Below, one piece after another: positions 13,074 through 26,393 of a stretch of DNA of 64,000 nucleotides (within the stretch, counting starts at the first letter, position 1; the number at the start of each line of letters is the position of its first letter). The notes beneath the pieces are model-generated. The model saw only the letters and a program-made list of their open reading frames with translations, was not told the DNA's origin and ran no database searches. The DNA is taken from positions 51,698,473 to 51,762,472 of the forward strand of contig CM067592.1 in NCBI GenBank assembly GCA_034336665.1. The letters are read 5' to 3'. Made by a program: the position numbers and the translations under genes. The stretch comes from Luscinia megarhynchos. Lineage: Eukaryota; Chordata; Aves; Passeriformes; Turdidae.

Positions 13074-16000
13074 AAACTTTCATGACACAGTAATGTAACC
13101 ATAGCTAAGGTTCAGTAGCTTGAAGATTCCTCATCAGCACCAAGCTAAAAAATTATCAGGAACAAACACAGAGATAACAGAAAACAAAATATAAGTGGCA
13201 TTTCCAGTAGTTGCTTGAACTATTACCAGGGAATCAAGGACTGTGGAGGAAAGGAATCACTTTGATATTTAATTCACGTAACCATTTAGAGATTCAGGTT
13301 GCAGAGAGCTTTTGCTGAAGATTAGTTACTTTTTAGAGTAGGAAAAGGTTCAGGTTAAATGGTTGGAAAACGCGATTTTTTCATCTCACGTTTTCTTAGT
13401 TCTTTTAAATTAAAATCTTAATCAGTAAAGATACTTTTTTCAAGTACTGAGGTGCACGTAATCCTATGAAGCCATGATTCAAGTAGGAGGCCTTGGATAT
13501 AAACAGGACCAGCTGATATGACCATGTTTGGGAGGGAGTTGGAAGACCTCAAATCACTTGAAGAACTGAAATCTTGTGTGGAATGATATTTCAGGAACAA
13601 TTAATGAACAGCATTTGTAGACGGAAAATTGTGGGAGCTTAAATGAATAGTGACTGGCAAATATACGGTGACATTAAAAAGAATGTGCAGTGAATTCTGG
13701 AATCTGACACTTTTAGCCTTATCTGCTGACTGAGGGAAAATTATAAAAATGCACAAGAGGTGCCAGGAATTTAATTACAGAGGACTGCCAGATGCCTCTC
13801 TGCTTGAGATCAACACTTTCTCTTGCCTCTTTTAAATTTCTGTATATTCTAGTGCAGCGAATCAGCTGCTGGTACTGGAGATGTTTTGGCCCTGAGAGAT
13901 ATACAAGGGCTTCATCAAAATAGGAAAATAACTATCACTTGGCTAGCCGACTGACCCAGAAAAAAAGAAGTTTGTTCTTTAGGAGAATACTAAGAGTTGT
14001 CTGCCTCACACAGAATTTAGACCAGCCAAGTAAAGAGGACCCTATAGTTGAAATACCTCCACTGGACATGGCAGACTAGGTTGTTCTTTATATGCATGCA
14101 ATAGTGCTAGCTTAAAAGGCCCAGAATAAATAAGAAGCAATTTCTACTCTTGAATATGTTTGTATTATTTGGGAAATCTGGAATAATATCCTGGCTTTAG
14201 TTTCAGCCACAGCTTGCCCATGCCTGGTGGGAATTTGAGCAGCTAAACTATATGAGCAAATTCTTGTTCTGCACATAGAAAATGTATGTATGATATTTAA
14301 TATGGTTTAGGAATCATTCCAAGAGATTTTTAAGGGCAACATAAACACAGACATTTTGGATTTACTTCTCTCATTGCTGCCACAGAGTGGCAGCATGAAC
14401 ACATCTATGTAGACAGCTAATTCCTAAAAAAGAAAGCCCTTAAAAGTCTGATGGATGTAGTAATATATAATAGAATAAATAAATCCTCTCAGTTTCTGTG
14501 CTCAGACTCTAAAAGAAACCAAGCTGACAGCTTTAACAATGAATGAGGAATTAGCTATTATTTTCAGAAAAAAAGGAAATATTAAACAGTAAACACAAAA
14601 TTGCTCCTTACTTGTATAGCATAGACAAATATACAGAGGAAAATTAATGCTCTCAAGGTAATGCCTGGGTATAGCTAAAATGAGTAAGTTAGAACTTTCA
14701 CATAGTGAAGAGAGCACCGTGGATGCAAAGGTGGGACATCTAGAAAAAGAGTATATGATCTTTTAACATTCAATTGTTCTGCTCAGTTCTTTACAATAAC
14801 ACTTTCCTGTGCCTGCCCCCTCAGCTCATCCCAGTGCCTCAGTTTTCTTTGAATGAGGACTGGGGAAATCTGTAAGGACCCTTTTCCTACACAGAGTGCC
14901 ACATCTCCTTCTGATCCATGTCACTTGCACAAAACCAAAGGCCACAGTAAAGAAAAATTGCTATTGTACCAGTCTGACTCAAGACATTGTAGGCTAACCT
15001 GGCCCCAACAGAATAAGCAGAATTGTATTGTTTGCTTTTATTGAAAAACATAGAAAGTATGTCTGCAGGTTTTCCCCCTCCACAACCAAATTGAAGCAGG
15101 TAACCATGCAGTAATTTGGACATATTAGGAAAATAATATTGATTGGAAAAGCCATGGAGGAATAGCAGATAGGAGAGGATTATAGGAGGGGCAGGAAACA
15201 ATTCTTACTAAGCTCTCTGAAAAATAGAGAGCTTCTTCATGCTCCAAATGGAAATATGACCTTGGGAACAGGCTCTCTGGACCTTTTCTGTGACTGAAAA
15301 ATGTGCAGGAGAGTAGCTGGCTTGGTCTAAATTCATGTGACCCTTTGGGGACTGTTTTGGTTGTCAAGATTAAAAAACGGTCCCAAGCACACTGGGAACT
15401 TCTTGAGAACATTGAGAAGCTTCTGCTGATACATTGAGCAGTACATACTGTATTTTTTGGTGGTAGATTGCAACATTTTGTAGCTATGGTAGCAGTGATA
15501 CCTTCTGAAAGAGCACTAAAAACATCTTGGGATCCAGTGATTTATTATTTCTATAGTGCATCCTGAATTTAGAATATGGGTGGTTTTTTATGCCTTAATG
15601 TTTGGCTTCTCAACTGCAGCCTGAACGCTGAGGTCTTGCTGAGGTCCATCTGCTTTCTGAATATTTATCACCAGTGTGGGTATTTCATGGGGCAATTCTG
15701 CTCATCCCTAAGTCTGAGCAGCCTTATATAGGGATACACAGGACAGAAGAGAAAGGATGCAGTCCACTTGCCTCAAGCTGTAGTGGTGGCATGGGAATAT
15801 GTTAGGTAGAGTTCAGAGCACAGCTATGAACTGCTTGTGTATGCGTTCCTTCCCTGTAAACACATGCAATAATTTGAATTTTTTTTTTCCACATTTAAAA
15901 GGGCATGAAATGAGACAGGAATATCAGGCTTTAATCAGAAGTGGTGTGTAATGTGAATGCAGGACAATGACTCAGCAGACCAAGGGGTCTTTCTTGGAAC

Positions 16001-18075
16001 TATGTCCAAGTAAAACCTTTTAAAGTGTTCTAATGTAGACATTGTTGTAGAAAGGTGATGTTCTGTTGTTGTACAGAAAGCACATGGACACATATATCAA
16101 AAAGCTAGAAAGTACTATAAAGTGCTATAATGACCCTTTTCTTTATTACTTTAAAAATGTGTCATTATATTTCCTATTGAATAACTTGATAAAAATCTCT
16201 GCAGATGTCACAGTTCTTTTTTAACCCTGTGTACTTTTAAGTAGTTTTCTATGAATCATTTTTTCAGCTCAGGTCTGTCAGAAAAAACATGATTTAGTAT
16301 TCTCATTTTCTATGTTTAATATACTCTCTAAAGGAATTCCCTGTCTGACTAAGGTGGTAATTTCTGTAATCTCAATGTTTTGCTCCATAATAAATATAAT
16401 TAGAATGAGTGTTTTCTGTTCCACTGAGAGCAATGCATCTATGTCCATAAACTGATATCTAAATAATATAGTAGTCATTTCCAACTTAAGTTATTCAATC
16501 TGAATTGCAAGAACTCAAGATGGATGATTTCAAAGAAACTTTTCAGGTTTCAAGAGATCTATTGGTGTCTATTTAATATTCTTCTATAAACCAAGAAATA
16601 GTGAGTTGTAGTAATAGCAGCTGAATTTCTCACCACCTAATCTGAGACGAAGGCTTCACTGAATCTTTCTTTTTTCTGATTCCTCCTACTGTTGCTCCTC
16701 ACAAGGAGAGATTTCTGGCTGCCAAAATCCTGTCAGAGCCCGTCTGCTGACATAAACAGGGAATAGCTGTGGTAGCTGGAGTTAGTTGGTATTATGGCAG
16801 TTAAAACTGCTGGTTTTTAACTAAATAGATATTCTTGAAACATTATCTGTGTGCGTGAGGAGAGGATATAGAGGTTAGTAAAAGGGATAGAATAGAATTT
16901 GTACCAGAGACAGAGCACTGCAATTTGCTTAGTAGTTTTATACCATCCTGTAGAAGGTGGATATTTGTTCTCAGAAATATTATTTGCTGATGACACCTAG
17001 AAGACCTGCTAACACTTGGGTCTCAAAGCAAGCATCTACCTACAAAAACATTTTCCAAATCAGATTAGTATTGTCATTAAAGCAGCATGGGTTATCTGAA
17101 ATAAGCATGAAAGGCACCCTGAAATTGTCATGACACTTGGAAAGTTAAGTCAGAGAACACCTTGAAAATGTATCCCAGCAGCTAGTTTACAGATTCACAG
17201 CTGACTAGAAATACATATTGTTTTTAAACTTGAGCAAAATGACCGCTTATGGCACAGGAAGATAGGAGGGTTTTTTATTGTTCTTGCCAAGTACCATATC
17301 TTGTTATCAAGTACAGCACTTCATCTACTGCTTTAAAAGTGGCTTACTTTAAAAGAAATAACAGAGGATTCTGTCTGATTTCAATTTTGGTCCTGTTAGG
17401 GCTGAACATAGAGTTGAGAGTATTTAGTGTTTCACAGGCTGGAGCACAGAGAACATAGACAACAGAAAAGTTTGCAAACTTAAAATAAAAAATAACAAAT
17501 CTTATTATTTCAATTTGTTTGTCTTAGATATAAAAGCTATAATTCCTTAAGAAAGGAACATTTAGTTCAACATGTATGCCTTTGCATCATATTAGTGCTG
17601 CAAAAAATGTTGCATTTCTTACAGAAAGATTACAGAAGAATATGACAAAATTTATCCTGTAAGAGTGCAGCAAGGTTTAACTCTAATACATGTGTGCACC
17701 AGTCAGATTTGATACTGTTTTTTCTTTCTAACCATTTTGCTTTTGCTACATCCCTGAAGCAGAACTTTCCTCTGCATTGCTGTCACCAGTATCTTCATCT
17801 TACCTTGATTCCTGGGTGCGTTTTAAGAGTAAATTGTTTTCTTTGTAATTATCAGATCTGATGCAAGGTCTTACGATGGAATTGGTATTATAGCAGGTCA
17901 GACTAACTGATCAGATTGCCCCCTTTGATCTCACTCTCCAAAATGCTGTGAAGGACAAGATGAGCTGCATCCTTGGTTGGGGCCTGTTTGTGAATGGTTT
18001 GGAGCATGGGTGGAAAGTTCAGGGATGCAAGATAGCATTTTTTCACTTCAGAGCTGACTGAATGGCCTACTGTAC
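13074..18075. other. Unique DNA, no gene seen
   Basis: Five kilobases without a recognised repeat or convincing exon. A few bases near 17899-17950 ('gcaggtcagactaactgatc') resemble the tail of very old CR1-type elements, but the match is too short to call. Confidence 0.45.
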
Positions 18076-18115
18076 AAAAAAAAAAAAAAAAAAAAAAGAA
18101 AAAAAGAAAAAAAAA
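18076..18115. repeat. A-rich tract
   Basis: A pure A run of about 22 bases, then G-interrupted A runs, for 40 bases in all. It could be the remnant of a poly-A tail, but no retroposed body is identifiable upstream. It is called as simple repeat. Confidence 0.9.
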
Positions 18116-21100
18116 GGGCTAAAGATTGTTCTGTGTGAAGATGTCTGTCCATTCACCTCAACTGCCATCCTCTGCTGGGTTGGATATTTAAATCTCCCAT
18201 GACAGCTTCAGAGTTATGGAGATTTCAAGAAGAACCCAGCTGCCCCTCAAAAGCAGCTACCTTTCCAGTATAGAGTAAGTAAGCATGTCTTGAACCACTA
18301 TTTCAATCCTATTTGAATTCAAATCCAGATAGACAATCTCCTAATTTTTTTTGTTGTGAGATTCTCTGACATAGGTGACTTGTAAGCTGCATATTCAAAG
18401 ACCAGTGCAAATGCCTTAGTTAATATAGTGTTTAAATGCTATGCCATGTCAGCTGTACATTTTTTTTTAAGTGCTAGGTCACTTTTGCATAATTGCTCTG
18501 ATATTTAGAGAGCTTCCCATTGCTCTCATTTATCCTGTCCTGTGCAAAGAGATTGGGATGCCTGGCAACATCTCTTTGCCATCTCTATGCTTTCTTCATC
18601 TGTCTTGTAAGGTTAAAGGGCATTAGCTAAAAGTCTGCTTCCCATTTGCAGTGATTTTGCAGTGATTTGATAAAGAGAGAAGTAAATGCTAAAGGACAAT
18701 GTCAAATCTTTACAGCATCTTGTACTTTCTGAAAGTTACTTTTAAAACCCTCTTCTTTCTTAGAAACCTGAAAGCCACTTATTTTCTGTGGATTTTGGCA
18801 CCAGACATTTGTTTAAAATCAGACAGAATTTGTCGTCTTTATAAAAGAGGTAAAAATAATGATGGATGAGTAAAAAAGATAATCAGGCATAGTAACAAGA
18901 TAACCAGACCATAATCAGGAAGTTATCTCATGTGCATGCAATTTTATTATGTCAAAACACTTGTATCTATTTGTTAGTATAACTAATGGTGACAAAACAA
19001 CACTTGGAAAGTATAAATAGAAAGACAGATAATGTAACATATGTTGATTAAGTTTTTCCCATCAAAGATATAAATATTTTTATTCATATGCAGACTTTTT
19101 ATTCAGATATTGGATTCACTACTTGGACATTACTGTGAAAAAACCCCCATACTGCAAGATTATAAAATGTAAACAAGGGCAATTCTGAAGGTCTGCATTC
19201 AAAACCTTTGAAGATTGGCACACATAAATGTCCTTTAGAAGTCATTAATCCTTCCTTGATAATTGAGTTTCTTCACAATATATAGTTATCACCATTTTTT
19301 CTTAGCCCTCTTTCCATATACAATTTTACTTCAAACTCTTTAGTGGGCCCTATGTAAGAGGTTGCCAGCTGCAGTATTCTTTCAAATTCTTCTTTTCAGA
19401 AGTGACCAGTTACCTCACTCTTCAGTTAAATATCTGCATATAAGATATGCTTGGAAAACTACTCTTTAATTATTAGGATACAATGTGACTGAACAGCTTT
19501 TTTTTAGGCTCATTGACTCTCACTGCCTTTAATGACAGGTTTTCTGTTCCTGCTGCCTTACTGTACTCCTCATTGCACTCTTAAAAATTGTTGGATATGT
19601 CAGATCAAAGTCTGGAAAGGGCAAAAAAAAGCCTAAACTATAGAAAAGTTGAGTTCAACCAAAATAGACCATTGTGGCATAATAAGAGAAACTGGTCTTT
19701 ATTTGGGTCATTGTTATGGGAACAGTAGGAACCTATTTATTATCATACCTATTAGCCTAAAATGTCTAAAATAATTTCTAAAGTAATATCTGGTTAGAAT
19801 TCTGAGATTGACAGAAGACTGAACATGCAGAGTCCCTTAATTTTAATGATGGGAAAGTAAGGTAGGAGAGTACCAGAGAGAAATTTTAGAGTTACTTAAA
19901 TTAGTCAGCTGTTACGAAGTTATGAATACATCTTTACACTGACTTGTATCTTGGCAATGTTTTCTGCCTAATATGAAACTTCAGACTCAGAGATAGGGAA
20001 AGATCAGCATGATATTTCTTCTGGCAGTAGTGTCAGAGCACCTGCACAGACATCTGAAAGGAAAGCCTGCACTGCTGTGTAAGCAGTGTAGTCTACATGA
20101 CTCAGGCACCTGAATTTGTCTGATACGTTGCTGTGAAAAGCTTCTCTGGTAGCTTTTGTGTGAATTCCCTGGATTTCTGGAAAGGTTCTCTTGTTTAAGA
20201 GAAACTCACCCACTGTTGTCTTTGCAGAGGGTTTTTTTATGAGGTGCTGCTTTTGACCACAGTTGTAAATCTTCTCCACCAAACTTTAAATGTATGAGTC
20301 TGATGCATTCCTGTTTTCTGCATAAATTAACCAAGGTAAAAACCCCCTCCATTATAAACAGGTGTGTCAGATGTCTACAGTATTTGAAATACACCAAAGC
20401 ATACATGTAATAAAGCTCTATAAGCAATCCTCTATGGTAGACATTCTAAATAGGTGGATTTATTCGAGTGACAAGGTTGCACATTTAGCTGGCTTCAACT
20501 GTAGCACAAATTTAAACCTTCAGATAAGGATAAGCCTGGATAGCACAAGGAGGTGGTAAATTGTCACTGTAATTCATCATAGGCTCTTTTTTATTAGGTT
20601 CCAAGAGTCTCAGGAATTTTTGAATTTCTATAGTAATAAATTATCTTCTCTTAAGCTCTGCTTAAAGCACATATAGCATTAACTCAAGCAGTCCAACAAT
20701 TTGGTCTCCACATGAGTTCATTTTTCTTCAACAAACATGCCCTAGGAGTGTAAAAAAGGATCAGAAATTTCCCTCTACCAGAAGGTGAATAGATTCTGAA
20801 ATTGTCCATTTCTGCACAGTATGTTATGCTCTTTTCTGACTTACTGACTGAGACAGGATGGAACTGAGGAAAAATAAGCAACACTGGCTAAACAGAGGGC
20901 CTCGACATGTTTTAGAGTATGCTGGAAGCATTTCTGCTTGATGGGAGCATGTATAAACAGCCCACTGCCTCAGCCTCTGCCTGCAGGTCTTGAGAGTGCT
21001 CTGGGCTGAATACACACTCAGACTTCTCCCAAAACCCTTCTCCCACAAAGGAGCAGCTCTGGGTAGTATAAGCTGAGTGAACCCTTCAAAGTATGAGAAT

Positions 21101-21454
21101 GGCAAGGCCAAAAATATTCCCATTCCATGAGCCTGACATATGCCTTCTTGAATTTTAAATGCTGAATGTCATTACAGATTTATTCAATTTTTAACGGTAA
21201 GATAATTTTAGAGAGTATTGGGAAAGATTCTGTCATTCATGGCAGATGTTTCTCTGGTTTCAGGCTGTAGGTCACTCATCACTTATAAGAGAGCAACTGC
21301 TTGCTGGTTTTAGACTGTTGGTAGTGTTTTTTCAATCTGGTACTGCACCAGTTTATCAGCATCTGTTATATATTATGTGAATATTAACTTATTGGGGTGA
21401 TGTTTAATAGTAGAGAGGAATGGTACTGATACATACATATTCATATATATGAAG
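18116..21454. other. Mostly unique DNA with one weak exon candidate
   Basis: No recognised repeat is visible. A weak minus-strand exon candidate at 20210-20317 is listed separately. Near 18165-18210 the minus strand reads VMGDLNIQ, which resembles the GDFN motif of LINE endonucleases, but nothing around it confirms a CR1 endonuclease fragment. Confidence 0.4.
20210..20317 (-). CDS. Possible single exon, unknown protein
   Basis: On the minus strand the acceptor ...AATTTATGCAG lies after a pyrimidine-rich stretch and the donor is AGTGG|GTGAGT. Between them are 108 bases (a multiple of three), open in one frame, reading in part FGGEDLQLWSKAAPHKK. The first base completes a split codon and the exon ends two bases into a codon. 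I do not recognise the protein. Against it: 36 open codons with two good splice sites are expected by chance several times in 64 kb, and no phase-matched neighbour exon was found on this strand. It is listed so that it can be checked, not as an established gene. Confidence 0.18.
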
Positions 21455-21775
21455 TCACTGACTGCTTCCTCCTATTCTAGGTGGTCTATTCTGCTCCCTG
21501 TCCCCATCTACTAATTCAGGAGGCCAGTTGTCCTGAGGACAGCCTGTTTAATTCTTGAAAACTGAGGCAAAGAAGGCATTAAATACCTCAGGTTTTTTCC
21601 TCATCTCTGGTAACTAAATTCTCCCACCATGCCCAAAAAAGAATAGAGTTTTCCTTGCCCCTCCTTTTGCTATTAATGTACCTATAAAACCATTTTTATC
21701 ATGCTTTACAGAAGTGGCCATATTAAGTTTTAATTGAGCTTTAGCATCTCTAATTTTCATTCTGCATGAAATTTC
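21455..21775 (-). mobile_element. CR1 LINE ORF2 fragment (endonuclease-RT linker)
   Basis: The minus strand translates to text typical of the CR1 ORF2 segment between the endonuclease and reverse transcriptase domains. In order it reads IRDAKAQLKLNMATSVKHDK, then NGF, then (after frame breaks) KPEVFNAFFASVF, then TGCPQDNWPPELVDGDREQN. The NAFFASVF block is the recognisable anchor. The copy has stops and small frame shifts, so it is dead. Unlike the other CR1 pieces in this window it contains no 3' end, so it is an internal fragment. Confidence 0.88.
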
Positions 21776-21957
21776 AAATGGTCTTTGCTAAGTTGAGAGG
21801 AATTATAGGGAATATTTAAGAATATTATGGCCTGTCTAGAAAAAAGATTTGCAAATGCAAATATTTTTTTATGCTTAAATAATAACAAAAGTATAAAACT
21901 GTCTAATTGATATTGCCAGTTTCTCCCCTAAACATGCAAAAAAAAAGTTTAGACGTG

Positions 21958-22068
21958 ACATTTAGGGACATAATTTAGTGGTGAATCGGGTGGTGCTAGA
22001 TTAGAAGCTGGACTTGCTGATCTTAAAGGCCTTTTCCAACTTAAATTACTCCATTGGTTTATGATTCC
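21958..22068 (+). mobile_element. CR1 LINE 3' tail
   Basis: Matches the CR1 end on the plus strand: 'tttagggacataatttagtg', then 'ggtgctag', then 'gctggacttgctgatcttaa', then 'ggccttttccaac', and the tail 'tttatgattcc'. It is about 110 bases long, strongly 5'-truncated, and in opposite orientation to the ORF2 fragment that ends about 180 bases to its left. Confidence 0.9.
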
Positions 22069-25000
22069 AATCATCTGAACACTTTTAGAATGCATGCTTT
22101 CTCCAATCTTTCCCTGTTATTCTTAATTTTGTCTCTGTTAGTTCTTAGTGAGAATCATTCACAAATGATGAATCTGTGCTGCTTCAAAGCAAACAGAAGA
22201 CTTTAGATACAGAGGGGCAAACAGGAAGAAATGCTCAGTTCTGTGAATTGAAAGTGGGGGAGGCTATGAATCGCTGTTAAGTCGTTAGCATAGAGTGAAA
22301 CCTAAAAGCAGCATGTTTATATTCTGAGAAGGGATTAGATATTTTGAGAATTCAGGACGTGGCTTGAAAGGTTTGCAGAGACATTAATCTCTTAGAACCA
22401 TGAGAAAGAAAAATCAATCAAACTATAGGTTTTTTCCCCTTAGAATTATTAGAAAAAAGCATGGCACTCACCGAAGAGGTGTCTGAAGTTAACACCCATC
22501 ATACTTGATAAATACAGTATTATAAGCTTATGCTTTTTGAAGTCTTGCATGAAAACAAGTTTTAATTCCCTTAGTTTGTAAACAGTTTGAAGTGACACAT
22601 CCCTTTCTCCAACTCACCATCCCTACAAAAATCTCACTAGCAAAACCAAGTAACTGGTTCAAGTCTTGACCTTGAATTCTTGTAAAACTTGGAAATTCAC
22701 AGTAGAATCTTATTTCATGGACAAATTAAGTACTAGTTCTCTTCTTAATTACAATATCTCTTTTCAATATCTCACAGGAAGCAGAAATCTGAAAATTTCT
22801 CCTGCTCAATTAAGCTCCTATATCACAAGTCAGAGAGGAGACCTGTTGAGGCAAAGTTTGCTGACATCTTTCCCCTCCAGCATTTGCTAGTCTGCTCTAG
22901 CTTATGTGAGTTTGTATTAATTTACATACATGCTAATGATTTTGTGAGAACCTAGATAGTCATATAGTCAGATAATTCCTGAACACATCTGAAGATCATC
23001 CTGAGAAAAATGTTTTAATGGTCCCATATTTGTGTTGTGTATGCTAAGTCAATGAACTTGGACACTTCTTTTGTCTGTAAGCAATTATAATTAGTAATGC
23101 CCAAATGTTCTGCACAAATGACAGCACTAGCAATATGTTAATAGCAAAGAAAACCTGTCAGCTGTATTCATTTAATCAAAGTAGGATTCCAAAACTTCAG
23201 GTTTTGGTTTATGATTGCTCAATCCTGTGGGGAACTCTTCTCAAAGTCTGTGTGTTCAGTGTCTTACATGGGTATTATAAACATACATGTAAAAAGTATG
23301 CGCAAGAAAAAAAAAAGTTACCCTGAATAAATGCACATTTAGTAAAACACTCATAGTATTACTGGCTGTGCTAAGACTTGGGAGACAGTGGCAGAAATAA
23401 AATCACCCACTGCTTTTTTTTTCCTGATTCAGAGAATACAGATCAATTTCATTATGTCCAGCAGAATAGAGTGTTTAGAACTTATACAGGAGAGAACCTT
23501 TCCAAATCCTGGTCATTACAAAAACTGAAATTATACTTAGCTCTTAAATACTTCAAAGTATTTTGTTGAAATTGTTCTCAGCCTTCTCATTCCTTTTTCT
23601 TGACATCTTTGCTCAATAACATCTATTTTTTCAAAACTGCAGATGAAGCAACTTCTATTCTTCTTGTCTTCCCCACAAAAGGCCAGGTGCTCATTTAGTG
23701 TCTTCTGAAACCCGTTTCAGATGGTCTTCTGCAAGGTTCTATATTTGACTTTAATTGTACAGGGCTACAAAGCATCCAGTCTTTTCAGTTCCAAAAGTAC
23801 TTTATGAGCTGTTCCAGAGGTAATAGGAAGTTGATTACAAGCCCTGCAAACCTGGCTTGTAAGGAGCATTGAGAAAGACATAGCAGAAGTGTGGGTTGTG
23901 CTTTTTGTGGGGAAAGGGAGTTTTGATAGCAGTGAGTGTCAATGCTGGGACCTAGATTTCCTTTCTTTCTGGTGCCATTCAGGGCCTGTCTCTGCTGGCA
24001 GGGCAGCTGAGGTGCTGCAGTGGTGCCACGAGCGGGTTTGGGTGCGTAACTTATTGTTCATGCACACAGCTTCCTTCCATCACTGCTCTCCTTGCAGGGC
24101 TCCTCCACAGGGCTGACTACTAACTCATGGGCACCAAAAGGTGTCCTCGACCTTCTTTTGTTGTTTGGCAAGTTTTGTATTACTGGTCTTTTCATTTTAT
24201 GATCCCTCAGGCATAAAAATTCCCTTCTGTCCACAACACTGGAGCTGTTCGTGGAAATACTTTGACATATGTAGATTCAGTGGTCATTATAAAAACCAAA
24301 ATCTGACAATACAATAAAGAGAATCTGATAATTATTATGCCTACTAAAAACAGAATTGTATTTAAGGGAAGGAAAAATGAGTTTGTGGTACCCTAAATAT
24401 ATACTGTATAAAGTATTTTAGATCAAAATAGGAAGATTAAACAGGTTTTCTCAAGAAAGAGCCCTAACAAATTTAATTGCAGCATTAGAAATGAAAGACA
24501 TTTCAAACTTATCTACTATTTACAGACAATCAGAAAGGAACAAGAAAGTGAGGTGGCCTGTGCAAGCTGAGTCTGTTGCTCTGGTCATCAAGTTCATTTT
24601 ACTTACAAACATTCTACCCCGCAAAAATTATTTATTGACCACAGACTTCCAATTCTCAGGCAAAACATCCATGAGGTGGTAAATCAAAGGTAAACATTTG
24701 TACCTCATCTGGTTAGAAATGCAGTTCTGCGATATCGAGAAAAATATTTGGTAGCCAAAACTAAAATGACCTACTGCTCTATTCATTCATGTACATTGCT
24801 AGTGAAACTCTTTATAAAATAATTTTCTTCACTGGAGTTTTCTATTGATCAAAAGGAAACTTTGAAGCAGTGCTTTGACGGAAAGAAAAGTTTCCACGCT
24901 TCTTTTCTTCAGATTAAGCAGCTTTATGAACTTTGTTTTCTTCTGGATAGTACAGCTGGAACCAGGGATTTATTTGACTAAGACTCTTGTTCCTTATAAT

Positions 25001-26393
25001 AGCTTTAAGCAAACAAAAATATAAGGTACTTGCAATGAAAATTGCTGTAAGAGCAAATTTACATAGTATTGTTCATTAAATGCAGAAATTTCATTACAAA
25101 GATATTTTTTCTAAATATAGTACAACAATGTGAACAGTAAATATATATTTAGATACTTGTTCTTTTTTGACTTGATTAATTTTAAAATATAAATTTTCCC
25201 TCATTTATCATTTCCCCCCATATTTCCTAAGTTCTTCATAAATTAATCTATTTCCTTATCTTCTAAATTTTCAAAGTAACCACCTGTCTCTGGACTGTCT
25301 GCCAATCATTTTTTTAGAACTAGTGGTTTTGGTTTACTTGGCAGAAAAGTAAATATGAAGGAGTGTCAGGTGTTTCTGGAGATAAGCTTATCAGATGTAA
25401 AATGTCCAAGACTGACAAAAATAATTATAGCTTTAAAAGGAGGTTTAAAACTGATTTTAGTGTATCTTAATTTAGTTGCTTTCCCAGGTGTAGTTATTTT
25501 CTGTCTTCTAAATTATTTTGTGAATGATGCAGAGATTTTAATCACAGAGATAAGGGCTAGAGCAGCATTCACGAAAACAAACCTTCTCGGAAATGTCTTG
25601 AATATTGAATACACTGAATTTGAGATTTGTTGATGAGAATACAAGCTCTACATTTTAACTTGCTTAACTTTAACTTTGCTTTAACTAATTTTCTGAATAG
25701 ATTTGCTGTCTCTGAGGACACCAGCTACCACTGTCTTTGAAGAAAGGAGACAATAACTTCAAGGTAACTGCAAAGAAGAGAAATTATCAACATAAAAAAA
25801 GATGACTAAACAATAACTTAACCAAGTTTTTGTGATGACTCTTTAGTGCTTAAAAGAGTTAACAATTACACTGGAAAGGGAAAAGTTCAGTCTTTGTATT
25901 GATATGACAAATAAATATGGTTTATTAACAAACAAAATTTTTTTTTTCAATGCCTGAATCAGTGGATTTCTATGCTGTAATTTTTCTTGGTCAGTACGAG
26001 ATGATATTGTTGCCTGCCTTCAGGCAGAGAGATGTATTTCGTGCACTAATTCAGATCTTCAGAAATATGGAATATATAAATATATTTAAATTCAGGAGAG
26101 TTAAAATAAAAGCAGGTGAGTTAGAATTCAAATAACTTTTGACTTGTTTTTTTCTTTTCATGGACTCTTTTGTAATATTTATCTTTATTCTATGGCCTCA
26201 CTCAGTGAGTCCCAGCACCAGATCTGTACTCTGCAAATCCCTGTGTGTTTTTTTGTCTGTTGTGAACTTAATGAGACCATTCATACTTGCTAAGATTAAC
26301 ATGTATGTAGCCATTTCTTATGCTAATTTCTCTTTTTGGTTTGTGTTTCGAAATTACTGTAGTTCAGATTTAACCAGAACTGGCCTTATACAG
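22069..26393. other. Unique DNA, no gene seen
   Basis: No recognised repeat or exon. A moderately GC-rich patch lies around 23930-24120 inside otherwise AT-rich DNA. Its open frame (23889-24116) has no motif. Confidence 0.45.

Noticed and set aside
17899..17950. Possible ancient CR1-type tail ('gcaggtcagactaactgatc')
   Set aside because: The match is short and the expected terminal repeat is missing.
18150..18215. Minus-strand VMGDLNIQ, like a LINE endonuclease GDFN motif
   Set aside because: An eight-residue resemblance only. The surrounding frames do not continue as CR1 endonuclease.
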